From Collybia mongolica (taxonomy: Eukaryota; Basidiomycota; Agaricomycetes; Agaricales; Clitocybaceae): DNA of 64,000 bases. The DNA lies in NCBI GenBank assembly GCA_013420905.1, contig JAAXNY010000004.1:2170001-2234000 (forward strand). The letters run 5' to 3'. Below are positions 54,254 to 64,000 of this stretch, in pieces. The notes under the pieces were generated by a model. It saw only the letters and a program-made list of their open reading frames with translations, was not told where the DNA came from and ran no database searches. The first letter of the stretch is position 1, and each line of letters opens with the position of its first letter. A program made the translations under genes and the position numbers.

Positions 54254-57200
54254 ATGGCTGCTGCATTGCACCCACCACGAAACGATGCAGGCCCAAACCA
54301 TGGTAACATATACCCACGAACCCTCATGACCGACCTCGACTTTAGGGATAACCGATACCCCACCCTCCCTGTTCAATCCAAGACTTCCCAACGCGCCAAC
54401 GCCATGATTTTTGGGACTTCCAATCGATCCAGCTGGGATAATGCGTTGAGTACAAACGACGAAATCCCGCCGAGGAGAAGCCTCGAGCCAAATGGAGCCC
54501 TTCAGTCAACCTCAGTGTGGGCGACCGAACAACAGAATCCATCTCATCATCTTCAGCAACCTCAGGTGCCCATACGGGGCATTGGGACTTCGGCTGAATT
54601 ACAGTCTTTGAGTTCACGATCACAGCAGTCACAATCCCAAGAGCCCTCACGAAGCACCTTATCTTATGCTTTGCCTTCCGGTGCGGCACGACGGGTGGTG
54701 GAAAGGTATAGTCTAGATGACAACGATCAACGGACAATATCCCGTGCGTCAACAGACACCAGGCCTACAGCAGCAGATCCCTCCCAGGATCAGACGAGAA
54801 ATGATCCGTCTCAAGCCTTACGACAAGCAACTCAGGAAAGACCGATATCAACGCTCCCGACGACACTCCATAATTCATTATCAAGTCCCACAGCCGACAT
54901 GGGCCCGAATCCGACTCCTAATTTCCCCCCCATCATGCCTTTATCAGCGTCACCGTCATACAACCCTCCAATAGCTCTCAAACACCGTGCATATGCACAA
55001 CAGCCAACCTATATCACACCTCCCACAACTCCTACCCCAATCAATACTATTTATTCTCCCAGGCCACCCCCTCAAGAGGAGGTATGCGTCGAATGCGCAA
55101 TGCGAGATCAAGACATGGCAGATGTTGATGTTACATCTCCCGGAATATGGGAACGGGAAAGTGATGCTTTGTACGAAGAACTCAAGCGAAGAGAGTATGA
55201 GGATGACGCTAAAGGGCTTGTGACAATCGACGATCCCAAAAGGCCAAAGGTGAAAGGTGGCCGTTTGACGGAACAAAATCTCAAATTGTGGTTGAGTGTG
55301 GTAAGTTTTATATAACGCGCAAGGCTTAGTCGAAATATTAACGCTTAATACATGCCAGAATCCTCGGGAACCTGCGTCACGCCAGCAAACGCTTAATACC
55401 TATATCAAGTCCCAGCGAACACTTCTCGAAGCCGAAGCTCTGGCCCATGCTCGTGCTATGCAGGAAGCTAAACAACTGGATAGCAGAATGCGGGATACTT
55501 ATTCTCAATTGCGCCGATCCGCATATGACATGGGCAATAGCTTACCTCCCGCCGATGACTTGGGCGGCGTGCGTATCAAACCCCCTTTGTCCCCGTCGTC
55601 GCCGATTAACGTACACACGCGTTCACACTCTCGAGAAATCACTCTCCTCGAGAATGGCATGATTGTTGAACACGTTGATGTGCGAAAGGAGGAGCGTGAG
55701 GCTCGTGAACGTAGAAAGAAAGAGGAACGACGGGCAAGAAAGTCATCCCGCGGTTCTATGATGGATGTAACTTCGATTATATCTGCGCAGAGCCTTGGAC
55801 CACCGCTGACAGATAGTGGAGTCGGACTAAGGCCTTATTCTCGTTACTCCCAAGCAAGTTCCGCCAGACCGACGAGCGTTCTTACAGCACCACACGAACG
55901 CCCAGATCTCCCCAGGGCATACTCCCAAGCGTCGTTTTCAGATGTTCATAGTCTGGGGTCTGCCTCGCCAAGACGAACGAGGTTCTTCGGGATCAAAAAT
56001 CTTAGCTCAGGCTGGAGAAGTCAGGACAGTCTTGCGCCATCAGGCATGTCGGGAAGTATGGTTGATATGCAGTATGTGCAGTCCCCTTTGTTTTTTGTTT
56101 TGTTTTCTAAGATCACTGTTCTAGCGTTGCCCTTCAACGAGAAGCACATGCTCAACATCTCGCCCATGCAGCTACTGAATCGCACGTCCCTCGTCGTAGC
56201 CGAATTTGGGCAGTATCCGAGCTCGACGCTGCTCCCAGTCCTCACCATGTGCGAAACGAAGACAACCCTAAAAAGAAGAAAAAAGGCTTCGCTAAGATAT
56301 GGCGCATTGTGACGGGGTCTAGGAAATACGATGGCACCGCCAGTCAAGACGCATCCCTATCTGTGGAAAGGACCGACGATGATCTGCCCCTAGCACCACC
56401 TCCTCCGTTATCATATCTTGTGGATCGTGGTCCTAGTGAACTCCGTCCGGTTAGCGGACGCCATGCATCCACTCCTTCGCTCCCTTCCTTGACCACACCG
56501 AAGTTGCCTTTGGCTTTGCCTGGTATGTCAACAATCGTTCGAATTCTTACATCCTTATCCACATATCTATAGATATGATCGAAGCTAAGAATACTCAAGG
56601 AACATATGATGATCAAGACCGGCATCACGATGATATGGTTGGCAATAATCAACCTCCAGGCACAAGGAATGTTCATCCAGTAACGTCGGAGCCTGATATG
56701 CGACAACATGTCTCTCAAAATCGGACCATTCCGTCACCGATACCCAATTACACCACTCCTACCACTAAATACAACTCCCTTTTATCAAGAGAAAAATCGC
56801 TTCCCCCGCTCCCGGGCGAACCTGGGAGCCGCGCGTTTCCGAATGGATCGGCTGCTGACCCTCGTCCTCGAACGGTTCATACCTATGATATTCGACAGTT
56901 ACCTCCTGGATCGAGCCCTGCGCATGATTTCCTACCACCGAACGCACCATTTCGCGGTCCTGACATTCGCCGACAGTCGTTTGGTGGAATGTCTTCCCGA
57001 CCAAACTTGGTGGTCCAGACATTACCTTTCACTTCGAAACAGCCAGGAGACCTGGATCCACATGCTGGATTTGGGCCACGGTATGACGAGTTTGGGTTTT
57101 CCCGTAGGTCTTTGGGTCGCCTAGAGCACGTACAAGAGCATCCACAAGCACCAAAAAAACCTGCCACTACTCCCAAACGAAAGAGTCGATTTGGATTCTC

Positions 57201-57489
57201 GACACTTTTGGGGAAGAAAAACACATCACAGGAGCCAGAGTATACAAATGAGAACACGAGGCATCAGTTTCCATCCATGAGGAGATCAGGCTCTGACGGG
57301 CAGGACGATCTTACGACCAATGGTTACGCTACCTCGACATCCCGACACAGTGCGTTAAGCACTGGTGGTCCCACTACAAGGATTTCAGTGACATCGCGAA
57401 AGGTCCTTGAGGAGCGAGTTTCTCAAGATCCAGACTTCGTAGCGTATCGTTACCCTTCCAACGACCAGCGCCTTGCCCTCCTGCGATGA
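54254..57489 (+). CDS. Large conserved fungal protein of unknown function
   Basis: About 1000 residues over at least four exons, mostly Ser/Pro/Gln-rich and probably disordered. ATG at 54254 (MAAALHPPRNDAGPNHGN); an in-frame ATG at 54119 is possible. The recognisable conserved block is a CxxC motif with acidic flank (EEVCVECAMRDQDMADVDVT, then PGIWERESDALYEELKRRE) at about 55080-55200. Across an intron come NPREPASRQQTLNTYIKSQR, a helical/coiled segment (LLEAEALAHARAMQEAKQLD), and a highly charged stretch (RKEEREARERRKKEERRARK) near 55690. Later blocks include KKKKKGFAKIWRIVTGSRKY and RKSRFGFSTLLGKKNTSQEP. The end is NDQRLALLR-stop at 57489. I believe this domain order is conserved among basidiomycetes and ascomycetes, but know no function. 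Confidence 0.7.
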
Positions 57490-57886
57490 TGCCTTTCAAA
57501 CCCATTTACGGATCTTTCTTGTCTTGGGGGATACCTTCTCGTTTGTATACATTCATTTTGGAATCACTCATTCATCTTAGGATACATTGTTGACTTCCTC
57601 TGCATTCGCTAATATACCTTGCTTTCCTCGCTCCTTGCACAGGACTTGTATATAACATACATACACTCTTTTGCATTCTTCTGTAATATCTCTCCATCTA
57701 CAGTCATTATTCACGTACATATGTATCGCACATATGCTCGGTAAAATGCACCAGCCCCCACTAAGCTTCAGAATAAATGCGTGCAGTGATGTAACAACAC
57801 GTGGGCAGGAATCATGAACACTGAATTTGCGTCCGGGCGTATGCCATTCATTAACCGTAACCCCAACCAAATCACCAAGAACAAGA
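57490..57886. other. Intergenic region
   Basis: Between the unknown gene and MND1, both plus strand. Pyrimidine-rich 3' flank of the former and leader of the latter; nothing else seen. Confidence 0.3.
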
Positions 57887-58928
57887 ATGGTGAACAAAAA
57901 GCCGGAAGTTCATTACATTACTGATCTTCTCGAAATAACATTAGGCCCCGAGAGGTTTGTCTGCTGAGGAAAAGCGCGTGAAATTGTTAGAAATTTTTCA
58001 TGAAACTGTGCGGCACTGAAGGGATGTGTCTACTCGTTGCACCTAACACTTCTATACAGAAGGATTTTTATCAGGCAGGTATCAATTACGATCCATTACT
58101 GCGCTGATGCCAACTACGTTCCGCTCTTAGCTGAAGGAACTCGAAAAACTGGGGCCAAAATTGAAGGGAATTGGTAGCCTTCATAATGATCAGCTCCCTT
58201 TGCATTCCGGCTTATCGCTCACAGTATCCCAATCTGTCAAAGAAGTCCTCCAATCTCTCGTCGACGACGGAGTCGTCCAAGCAGATAAGATTGGTTCGTC
58301 AAATTGTAAGATGACACCACTCGCCTCAACCATATGTACGCGCTGACCAACTTTCGCCTGTTCAAGTCTTCTGGTGCTTTCCTTCTCAGCAGGGGAAAAT
58401 GGTCAACACAGGGAAGAAATCAAGACACTTTTACTTACTGACACTCACCATTCTAGATCCAAGGGCAAGCCCTTCATGTCAAAGAAAGAAGCGAAAACTA
58501 CCGATCACAGTTGATTGATATTCGAGCCACTATCGACGCGGAAAAAACGACCAGGTCTGAGTCCGTGAGTCTGACATCCTTGAACAGTATTACATCCTAT
58601 GAGTTTCCACCAGGTAGCTCGAACTGAAGCCCTTGAAAATTTGTTAATATTGAACAAGAGGGCGCTAAGTCTCGAGCACGAGCTCACCGCGTACGGAGAC
58701 TGTGATCCTGCCAAGGTTGAAGAAGCGAAACGGGCCGTTTTTCTTGCAAAGGAAGCAGCACTTCGCTGGACAGGTGGGTTTGTTTGTACCATATATAACA
58801 GCATCTTATTTGTTGCCATAGATAACTATGGCATGCTACTGACATATTTTACTCGTCTGCATGCCATTGAGGCTTCCGAAGTTCGGGAGTTCTTGAGCAT
58901 CGACGATGATTACGAGGATATTTGCTGA
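57887..58928 (+). CDS. MND1: Meiotic nuclear division protein 1
   Basis: Partner of Hop2; the coiled-coil heterodimer stimulates Dmc1/Rad51 strand exchange in meiosis. Coding exon 1 appears to be the ATG alone (57887-57889), joined over an intron (gtgaac...cattag) to APRGLSAEEKRVKLLEIFHE. A 15-nt exon (58059-58073, KDFYQ) follows, then LKELEKLGPKLKGI, SQSVKEVLQSLVDDGVVQAD, KIGSSNFFWCFPSQQGKM, then the coiled coil (ALHVKERSENYRSQLIDIRA; LLILNKRALSLEHELTAYGD). The C-terminal cap is DNYGMLLTYFTRLHAIEASE followed by VREFLSIDDDYEDIC-stop at 58926-58928. At least eight exons for about 210 residues. The intron after the small exon starts with GC. Confidence 0.9.
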
Positions 58929-60909
58929 CCACCACGGTGAAAGAAGTAACATGTGATGGTTGTTAAAAAGACCTTGCGACGAAGAACAAATTGCATTGAC
59001 CAAGATACTACTGTTGTTCAATGATTTTAATTTCACACTATTCAATTTTACAGCGAGTCACTGGAATTGAACGGTTTGAATGATATCCAGGTTGATAGTA
59101 ACGCACCTGTGCCTCTGGCCAGTGCTTCATATGCTCCCTTCCTGAAGTGAACAGTTACAAATTGTCGCAACGAGGGGTATGTGCAAATAGGGCTCATTGG
59201 ATTATTGACAACAGGATGCAGCCCTTGGACTGACATAACGAAAACATTTGACAACATTTATTCCTCTCATTTATTTGAATAGTTTTGACAATACCCAAAT
59301 TTTACCCAAAAGCGACTCCGTAGGCTACCCTCGCAGTGGTCGTGGAAGAAAGTGCGGCTTAAGGCACGTCGAAAACAAGCATTTTCATTGATGTTGCAGC
59401 TACTACGCTTCTGCATGTATGCAGCATTTAAAATGGACACTTCTGTGTCGTCCGAAAAAGGCGTGATGTTGTCGATCTTGCCTTATTTATACATGTTGTT
59501 TCTTTTATGATCATAATGGAGAGCTCTCATATGACGGCTCTATTTAGAGTCATGATTAGATGTACGCTAGTGTACGCTGTGAGTCTCGGGACTGAATACA
59601 GTAACTGACCACTTTTCAGTTTTTCCAATCGCTTGGGCCATGGCGGGGTTCTCGGCGACACGCGTTTTTTAATGTGTAATGAATTTACACGCTCCCTGTA
59701 GGAACGACATGGATAGCGCAGGCCAGCGATGATCATCACACCCCATGCAAAGGCTACTTGCCATCCCTTGCTCTGACAGACACATGCGAGTAGTAAACGG
59801 GGCAAGTATGGTTAATAGGATAGTCCTCTGTACACAGTAGGTGACCTGAAAGTTTCAAGGAGTCAGGTCGGATAAAGGTCGGTTTTAAAATCGTAGCATG
59901 TCTTAGCATCTGTAAACGAACTTGAAAAGGTTTTCACCTCGGGATTTCACTCCTAATACGTGTGATTGCTCCTTCTAGTAAGATCTATGATATCAGCGAG
60001 TAAAAACTGGATAATATTATTAGAGTAGACGGATACAGAGCCACCACTCGCACGCCGTACTCTTGTGTACGTGTATTGTGGGGCTTACGTAACGGTGTTT
60101 TCGCTCAAAGAGCTTGAAATATCGAGAAATGCGGTCTCAATTCTCCTCAACCAGTACCATCTCGCAGATGTCTGCCTGATGCACTAACAAATGGAATTAT
60201 GATCCATGGTAGTTTTATTGAAGTTGTGGGGGGTTGAAAAGCGATGAGTTAGTCATCGCACCTTTAAAGAGGCCGAAGGAAATGGTACGACGTAAAGTTG
60301 CATGTTTTTGAGCGTGGGCCGCCGTTGAGGACTACACTTCGCTTGCGTCGGATAACCAAAAGCCACCGTCTGAACCCGTGTCCTACACGTGGAGCGAATG
60401 TGCGACTCAACGGCCGCGCGAAGAAGGATCTATGGAGAAGTTATCCCCGTACAATGCACGTTTGACTGGGGTAAGCAGCGCGGCAGGCTGTAATGCCAAT
60501 CGAACCATGTACGACCAGCTAATGGGAGGCGTAGAAGAGTGATGGGAAGTCCAAAATTAACGCCAAAGAGATATATAAAGGAGTTTAGATCTCAGGATAG
60601 CAAGGTGTGAATTGTTGGCACTGTCAGAAAAGAGAACACGGAGAAAGCCCGCATCATAAGCAATGTGTCTGTTATTGAAGATTTTGGACAGAAATAGGCA
60701 AGATAGAAGCGTAGAACAGAAAATGTTATGAGAAGAGAAAGGGTCAAAATGGATTGGAACACCCAAAATAATTGATCAAGTGATATAGTGTGACATTGTG
60801 ACTAACCAGGGGGTTGAAGCTTGCCGTGGCCACAACAGCGCTCACATTTACTCGAACCCAGGACGCTAAATCTTCGCTCTCTGGCTTATTTGGTAAGTCT
60901 AAACCCACC
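58929..60909. other. Long intergenic region (2.0 kb)
   Basis: The largest gene-free stretch outside the transposon. Frames are short and scattered; a 92-codon minus-strand frame (59527-59805) has no recognisable domain. A TATA-like TATATAAA lies at 60572-60579, about 330 bp before the next start codon. It may hold a long regulatory region for the transcription factor at 60910, or a degraded gene or non-coding RNA that I cannot identify. Confidence 0.35.
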
Positions 60910-63900
60910 ATGTCGCTCAGTCCAACGGCTTCAGCATCCAATGGTTCCGAAACAACCTCCAAGAGGCGACGCACTGACAGCGGAACCGGCATGTCTATGG
61001 ACCAGTCCTCAGCGGGAGGGCCGGGCCACAACCAGTCTCAGTCAACCGCCCATATACCGAAAAGAGGGGCACGAGCATGTACTGCTTGCAGGAAAGGAAA
61101 AAACAGATGTGAAGGCGAGGTATGAGCCGTCAACGGATTCCACCGCCCCGCAATGCTCACCATGGTCCGTCTCCCCGCTCCCGGCCCGGTTATTTTCCTT
61201 CTAGGCTCCTTGCCGACGTTGTGCGCATAACGGAATACCATGTGTATACGAGAAACCAGAGAAGAAAAATGTCCAAGGAATGTCTGGCCCCAGCGTCGAG
61301 TAAGTGCTCTTCTTGCCAAGGCGTGGTTTGTATCTTGGTTGATGTGACTTTCTGGCTCAGGCGCCTTTCCCGACTTGAGGGACAATATCTAGTGCGAGCT
61401 CAGCTACAGTTTGCTCGAAAAATTGTTCATCTCCTTTCAGGTCATGCAAAGCCAAATGATTGGCATGCAGTCTTCTTTAGACAGAATCTTATCTGCTGTT
61501 CAGACTCAACAATCCAATACAGCCATGGCACAACAAAACATGTATTCCAACGGATCAGGCCCCCGTGATGCACCGGGGTTCCTACCACCGCACCGTAACG
61601 GGTTCGAGATGGGTCAGGGCCAGAACGAGCGGGCACGTTCATTCCCTCCTCTGCCTGGTTTCGCACCGCCTGTCAGTGATCTATCTACCATCTGACCCCC
61701 TTGCCTACGCTTAAATGATTACATCATACCAGCCTCACAAGTATGCTACCTATGGTATTGTCCCGAGCACGGCACCGTCATCCGAGGACGAATCTGAGGA
61801 CACGCTACCTCGCGCTACGCTCAATGCCCCAATTGAAGCCCTGCAGGGCTTAGCGAACGCCGCCGCGGAATTGGCGGCAGTCCCTTCCGCCACAGAACCC
61901 CCAAGGTTCGTACCCTACATGTACGTTCTTGTCATCTCTGACCATTCACAGAGTTAAGAAGCGCAAAAGAGCCGAACCGATCCCACGCAATGCGTTTCCT
62001 CACGTGGTGGAGAAGGTCAGGGATGATCATTGGGACATTGTATAATTGCTAATATCCTCATGAACAGGGTCTCGTATCCGATTCTGAGGCCAGGGAGCTG
62101 TACAACATGTAATATTCGGCCGCTTCGACCCCCTTCAGCCCAAGATACTGATGTCCGCACATAGTTTTTTTGCTGGATGCCATCTTTTTATACCGTTATT
62201 CGACCCGATGTACGATACATACGAAAGCTTGATGGAAAGGACACCCTGGACGTTCGACGCAATTTTGGCTGTAGCAGGGAAGATCCGCAGTGGGAATGGA
62301 CCGCTCAGCCCAACGTTTTATAAGTGCCTGGAAGAGGCTCAGGGAATCGCTCGCTCGTCCCTCTTCGGTCCAGTGGTCCGAAAGGAGGCGGTACAAGGTC
62401 TGAGACTTCCATTTTAATCTTAGATATCAATTCTGTTAAAGCATCATATTTCAGGCATGCTTCTGCTTGCTGCTTGGAGTACTAATGGATGGCTGCCCAG
62501 TGGCCATGCGATGCGCATGGCGTTGGATCTTGGCCTACATCGCGCTCTGGAGAAGTTAGCTGATGACAACGGCAAGCAAAGGACCCAAGAAGAAGAAAGA
62601 GACCTCGGTACGATTGTTGCACCGCCGGATGGGTATAGTTTAATGCTTTGATCATCCAGTGGTTTCTGCTCGAATATGGCTCTGTCTCTATTGGTTCGAC
62701 CATCAGTAAGTTTTTGCTGGGACCCACAGAGTATACCTAGACTAACAGCAACAGAATGAGTCTAGGAACAGGGAGGCCGATTGTCCTTAGGGACGAAAAC
62801 TCTATCCGACACTGTCGCTTGCTCCTCAGCCACCCTATGGCATCACCAACTGATGTCAGACTTATTGCTCAAGTCGAGCTCATTGCTCAAAAGAGTGTGT
62901 TCTTCCCACACGCCTTCTGTCTTCAGCATTCATATCTGAAATTTTCAGCTCAAATTTACGAGACACTTGCCCCGTTGAATGGCCAGGTCAATCACAACAC
63001 ATTGGCATTTATACGTCGAGCCAATGTAGCACTAGACAAGTGGTGGAATGACTGTGACGAACTTCACCGTATGTTTGTCATTTACCAAGTCGGGGTCTTC
63101 GTCTCTTATGTATTGATAGGTCAAACGATGGATCAAGACTCTCTCCTGAGGAAAATTCTCGCTGGAGAATTGCATTATGCCAAACTTTGGTTAGTTTGTG
63201 TGGCACTTAGAGGTGTTGCATGGGACAAAATGCCTTTTGAGCAACGTGAACTTGCTTTCCAGGCCAAAGACGCTGCATCTAACTGCCTGTCAATTTTCTT
63301 AACTTCATCTGAATATCGGTACGCGTCCATTTGATGATCAATGGAGGGGGCTAATCAATTTGAATAGTGCTGCTCTGCGATACGCCGTGCACGACAGTCT
63401 TGTCACCGCGGCTTTCTCCGGTCTTTTCCTCCTCAAAATGGCTAGTCTCTTCCCTGCCGAGTTGGATTTGAGCGCTATCACGGGACAAGTGGAACAATTG
63501 GCCCAACTTCTTTCGGATGTAGCAGCCGAACGGTACGTGTTGCGATCTTTCATTGATTTCATTTACCTGACCTACCTGAAGGTACGCATTGGCATTGCGA
63601 ATCATGTTGGCCAACTTGCGTCGCAAAGTTGGAATGATCAGTGGGATCAGTACCCCCGTTCCTACAATGCCACCGCCGTCCTTTGCACAAGATATGATTA
63701 TCTCCCCTACTTTCATCGATCCAGCTATGCCACCGCCATTTACAATGGAAGAACTTGGGTTCGTGTGGCCGAGTGACCGAGGGATATTCAGTCCTTCAGC
63801 AATCCCAGTCTGGCTCCAGGAACAGGTCGGCCCTGTTTATGTAGTTAATATTTCTGATTCTAACTATCTTTGTCTTTACAGAGCTTAGCAGACCTCGGGC

Positions 63901-63992
63901 TTCCCGTCAACGGGTCCGATGGTATATTCCTCCAGATGAATGGTGCGAACGGATGGACGGGTGACTTCGCCCCTATGCCGGAGGCGTGGTGA
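60910..63992 (+). CDS. Zn(II)2Cys6 transcription factor with fungal-specific middle region
   Basis: Nuclear regulator. ATG at 60910 (MSLSPTASASNGSETTSKRR, good context caccATG). A basic patch SKRRRTD precedes the zinc cluster split by an intron at 61120-61203: ACTACRKGKNRCEGE|APCRRC, then AHNGIPCVYEKPEKKN. A short coiled segment follows (RLSRLEGQYL|VMQSQMIGMQ). The middle homology region (Fungal_trans type) spans about 62150-63330: GCHLFIPLFDPMYDTYESLM, RTPWTFDAILAVAGKIRSGN, MLLLAAWSTNGWLPSGHAMR, MALDLGLHRALEKL, and SARIWLCLYWFDHQ after splicing. The C-terminal part ends APMPEAW-stop at 63990-63992, so the gene is complete. Regulated pathway unknown; the layout resembles the Leu3/PrtT group but this is only an impression. 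Confidence 0.85.
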
Positions 63993-64000
63993 GACATCTT

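Noticed and set aside
59527..59805. 92-codon frame with a possible membrane segment
   Set aside because: Looked briefly like a transporter fragment but no family motif holds up and there are no adjoining exons.

Overview
The window is nuclear DNA of a filamentous basidiomycete, most likely a mushroom-forming Agaricomycete. Genes are dense and sit on both strands. Nearly all are cut by many short introns of about 45-70 bp (GT-AG, with two likely GC-AG). The gene content is fungal: GH76 and CBM1-GH5 secreted hydrolases, an AreA/Nit2-type GATA factor, Zn(II)2Cys6 proteins, Gpt2/Sct1-type acyltransferase and Lsb6-type PI4-kinase. The open reading frames are mostly single exons, so the gene models here were joined by hand at splice sites that restore conserved motifs.

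Layout: 0-2 kb GH76 mannanase-like enzyme (+). 2-6.7 kb Sec7-PH ARF exchange factor (-). 7.1-10.8 kb AreA-like GATA factor (-). 12.1-13.5 kb signal peptide peptidase (-). 13.7-23.8 kb a CBM1-GH5 beta-mannanase gene (-) split by an 8.2 kb Helitron-type composite. 24.3-26.7 kb gamma-glutamyltransferase (-). 27.1-28.9 kb unknown protein (+). 29.1-29.9 kb UPF0643 protein (-). 30.3-31.0 kb complex I 21.3 kDa subunit (+). 31.3-32.8 kb Tat-SF1/Cus2 splicing factor (+). 32.9-36.0 kb type II PI4-kinase (-). 36.7-38.1 kb class 3 lipase (+). 38.4-40.8 kb glycerol-3-phosphate acyltransferase (-). 41.3-42.2 kb signal peptidase subunit Spc3 (+). 43.1-44.7 kb protein with a C-terminal zinc cluster (+). 45.0-47.6 kb Rad53/Chk2 kinase (-). 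48.0-49.3 kb homocysteine S-methyltransferase (-). 50.2-52.5 kb API5-like protein (-). 52.7-53.8 kb complex I PSST subunit (+). 54.3-57.5 kb large conserved unknown protein (+). 57.9-58.9 kb Mnd1 (+). 60.9-64.0 kb Zn2Cys6 transcription factor (+).

The accessory region is 14.79-23.00 kb. It holds two similar units in head-to-tail order. Each has the same ACAAGCTTA left end followed by a hairpin with a 7-bp stem and 3-nt loop. The right unit carries an uninterrupted 1650-codon Rep/helicase ORF. The left unit has no helicase and contains an internally deleted Tc1-type element with 211-bp inverted repeats. The whole composite is bounded by the heptamer TAGTACT. Removing it and one heptamer restores an intron of the GH5 gene, whose two halves otherwise read well and keep both catalytic glutamates. 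The insertion therefore looks recent.

Outside the transposon, the genes are housekeeping and regulatory functions with no obvious shared pathway. Several are divergent pairs with short shared promoters (API5/PSST, UPF0643/21.3 kDa subunit, acyltransferase/Spc3).
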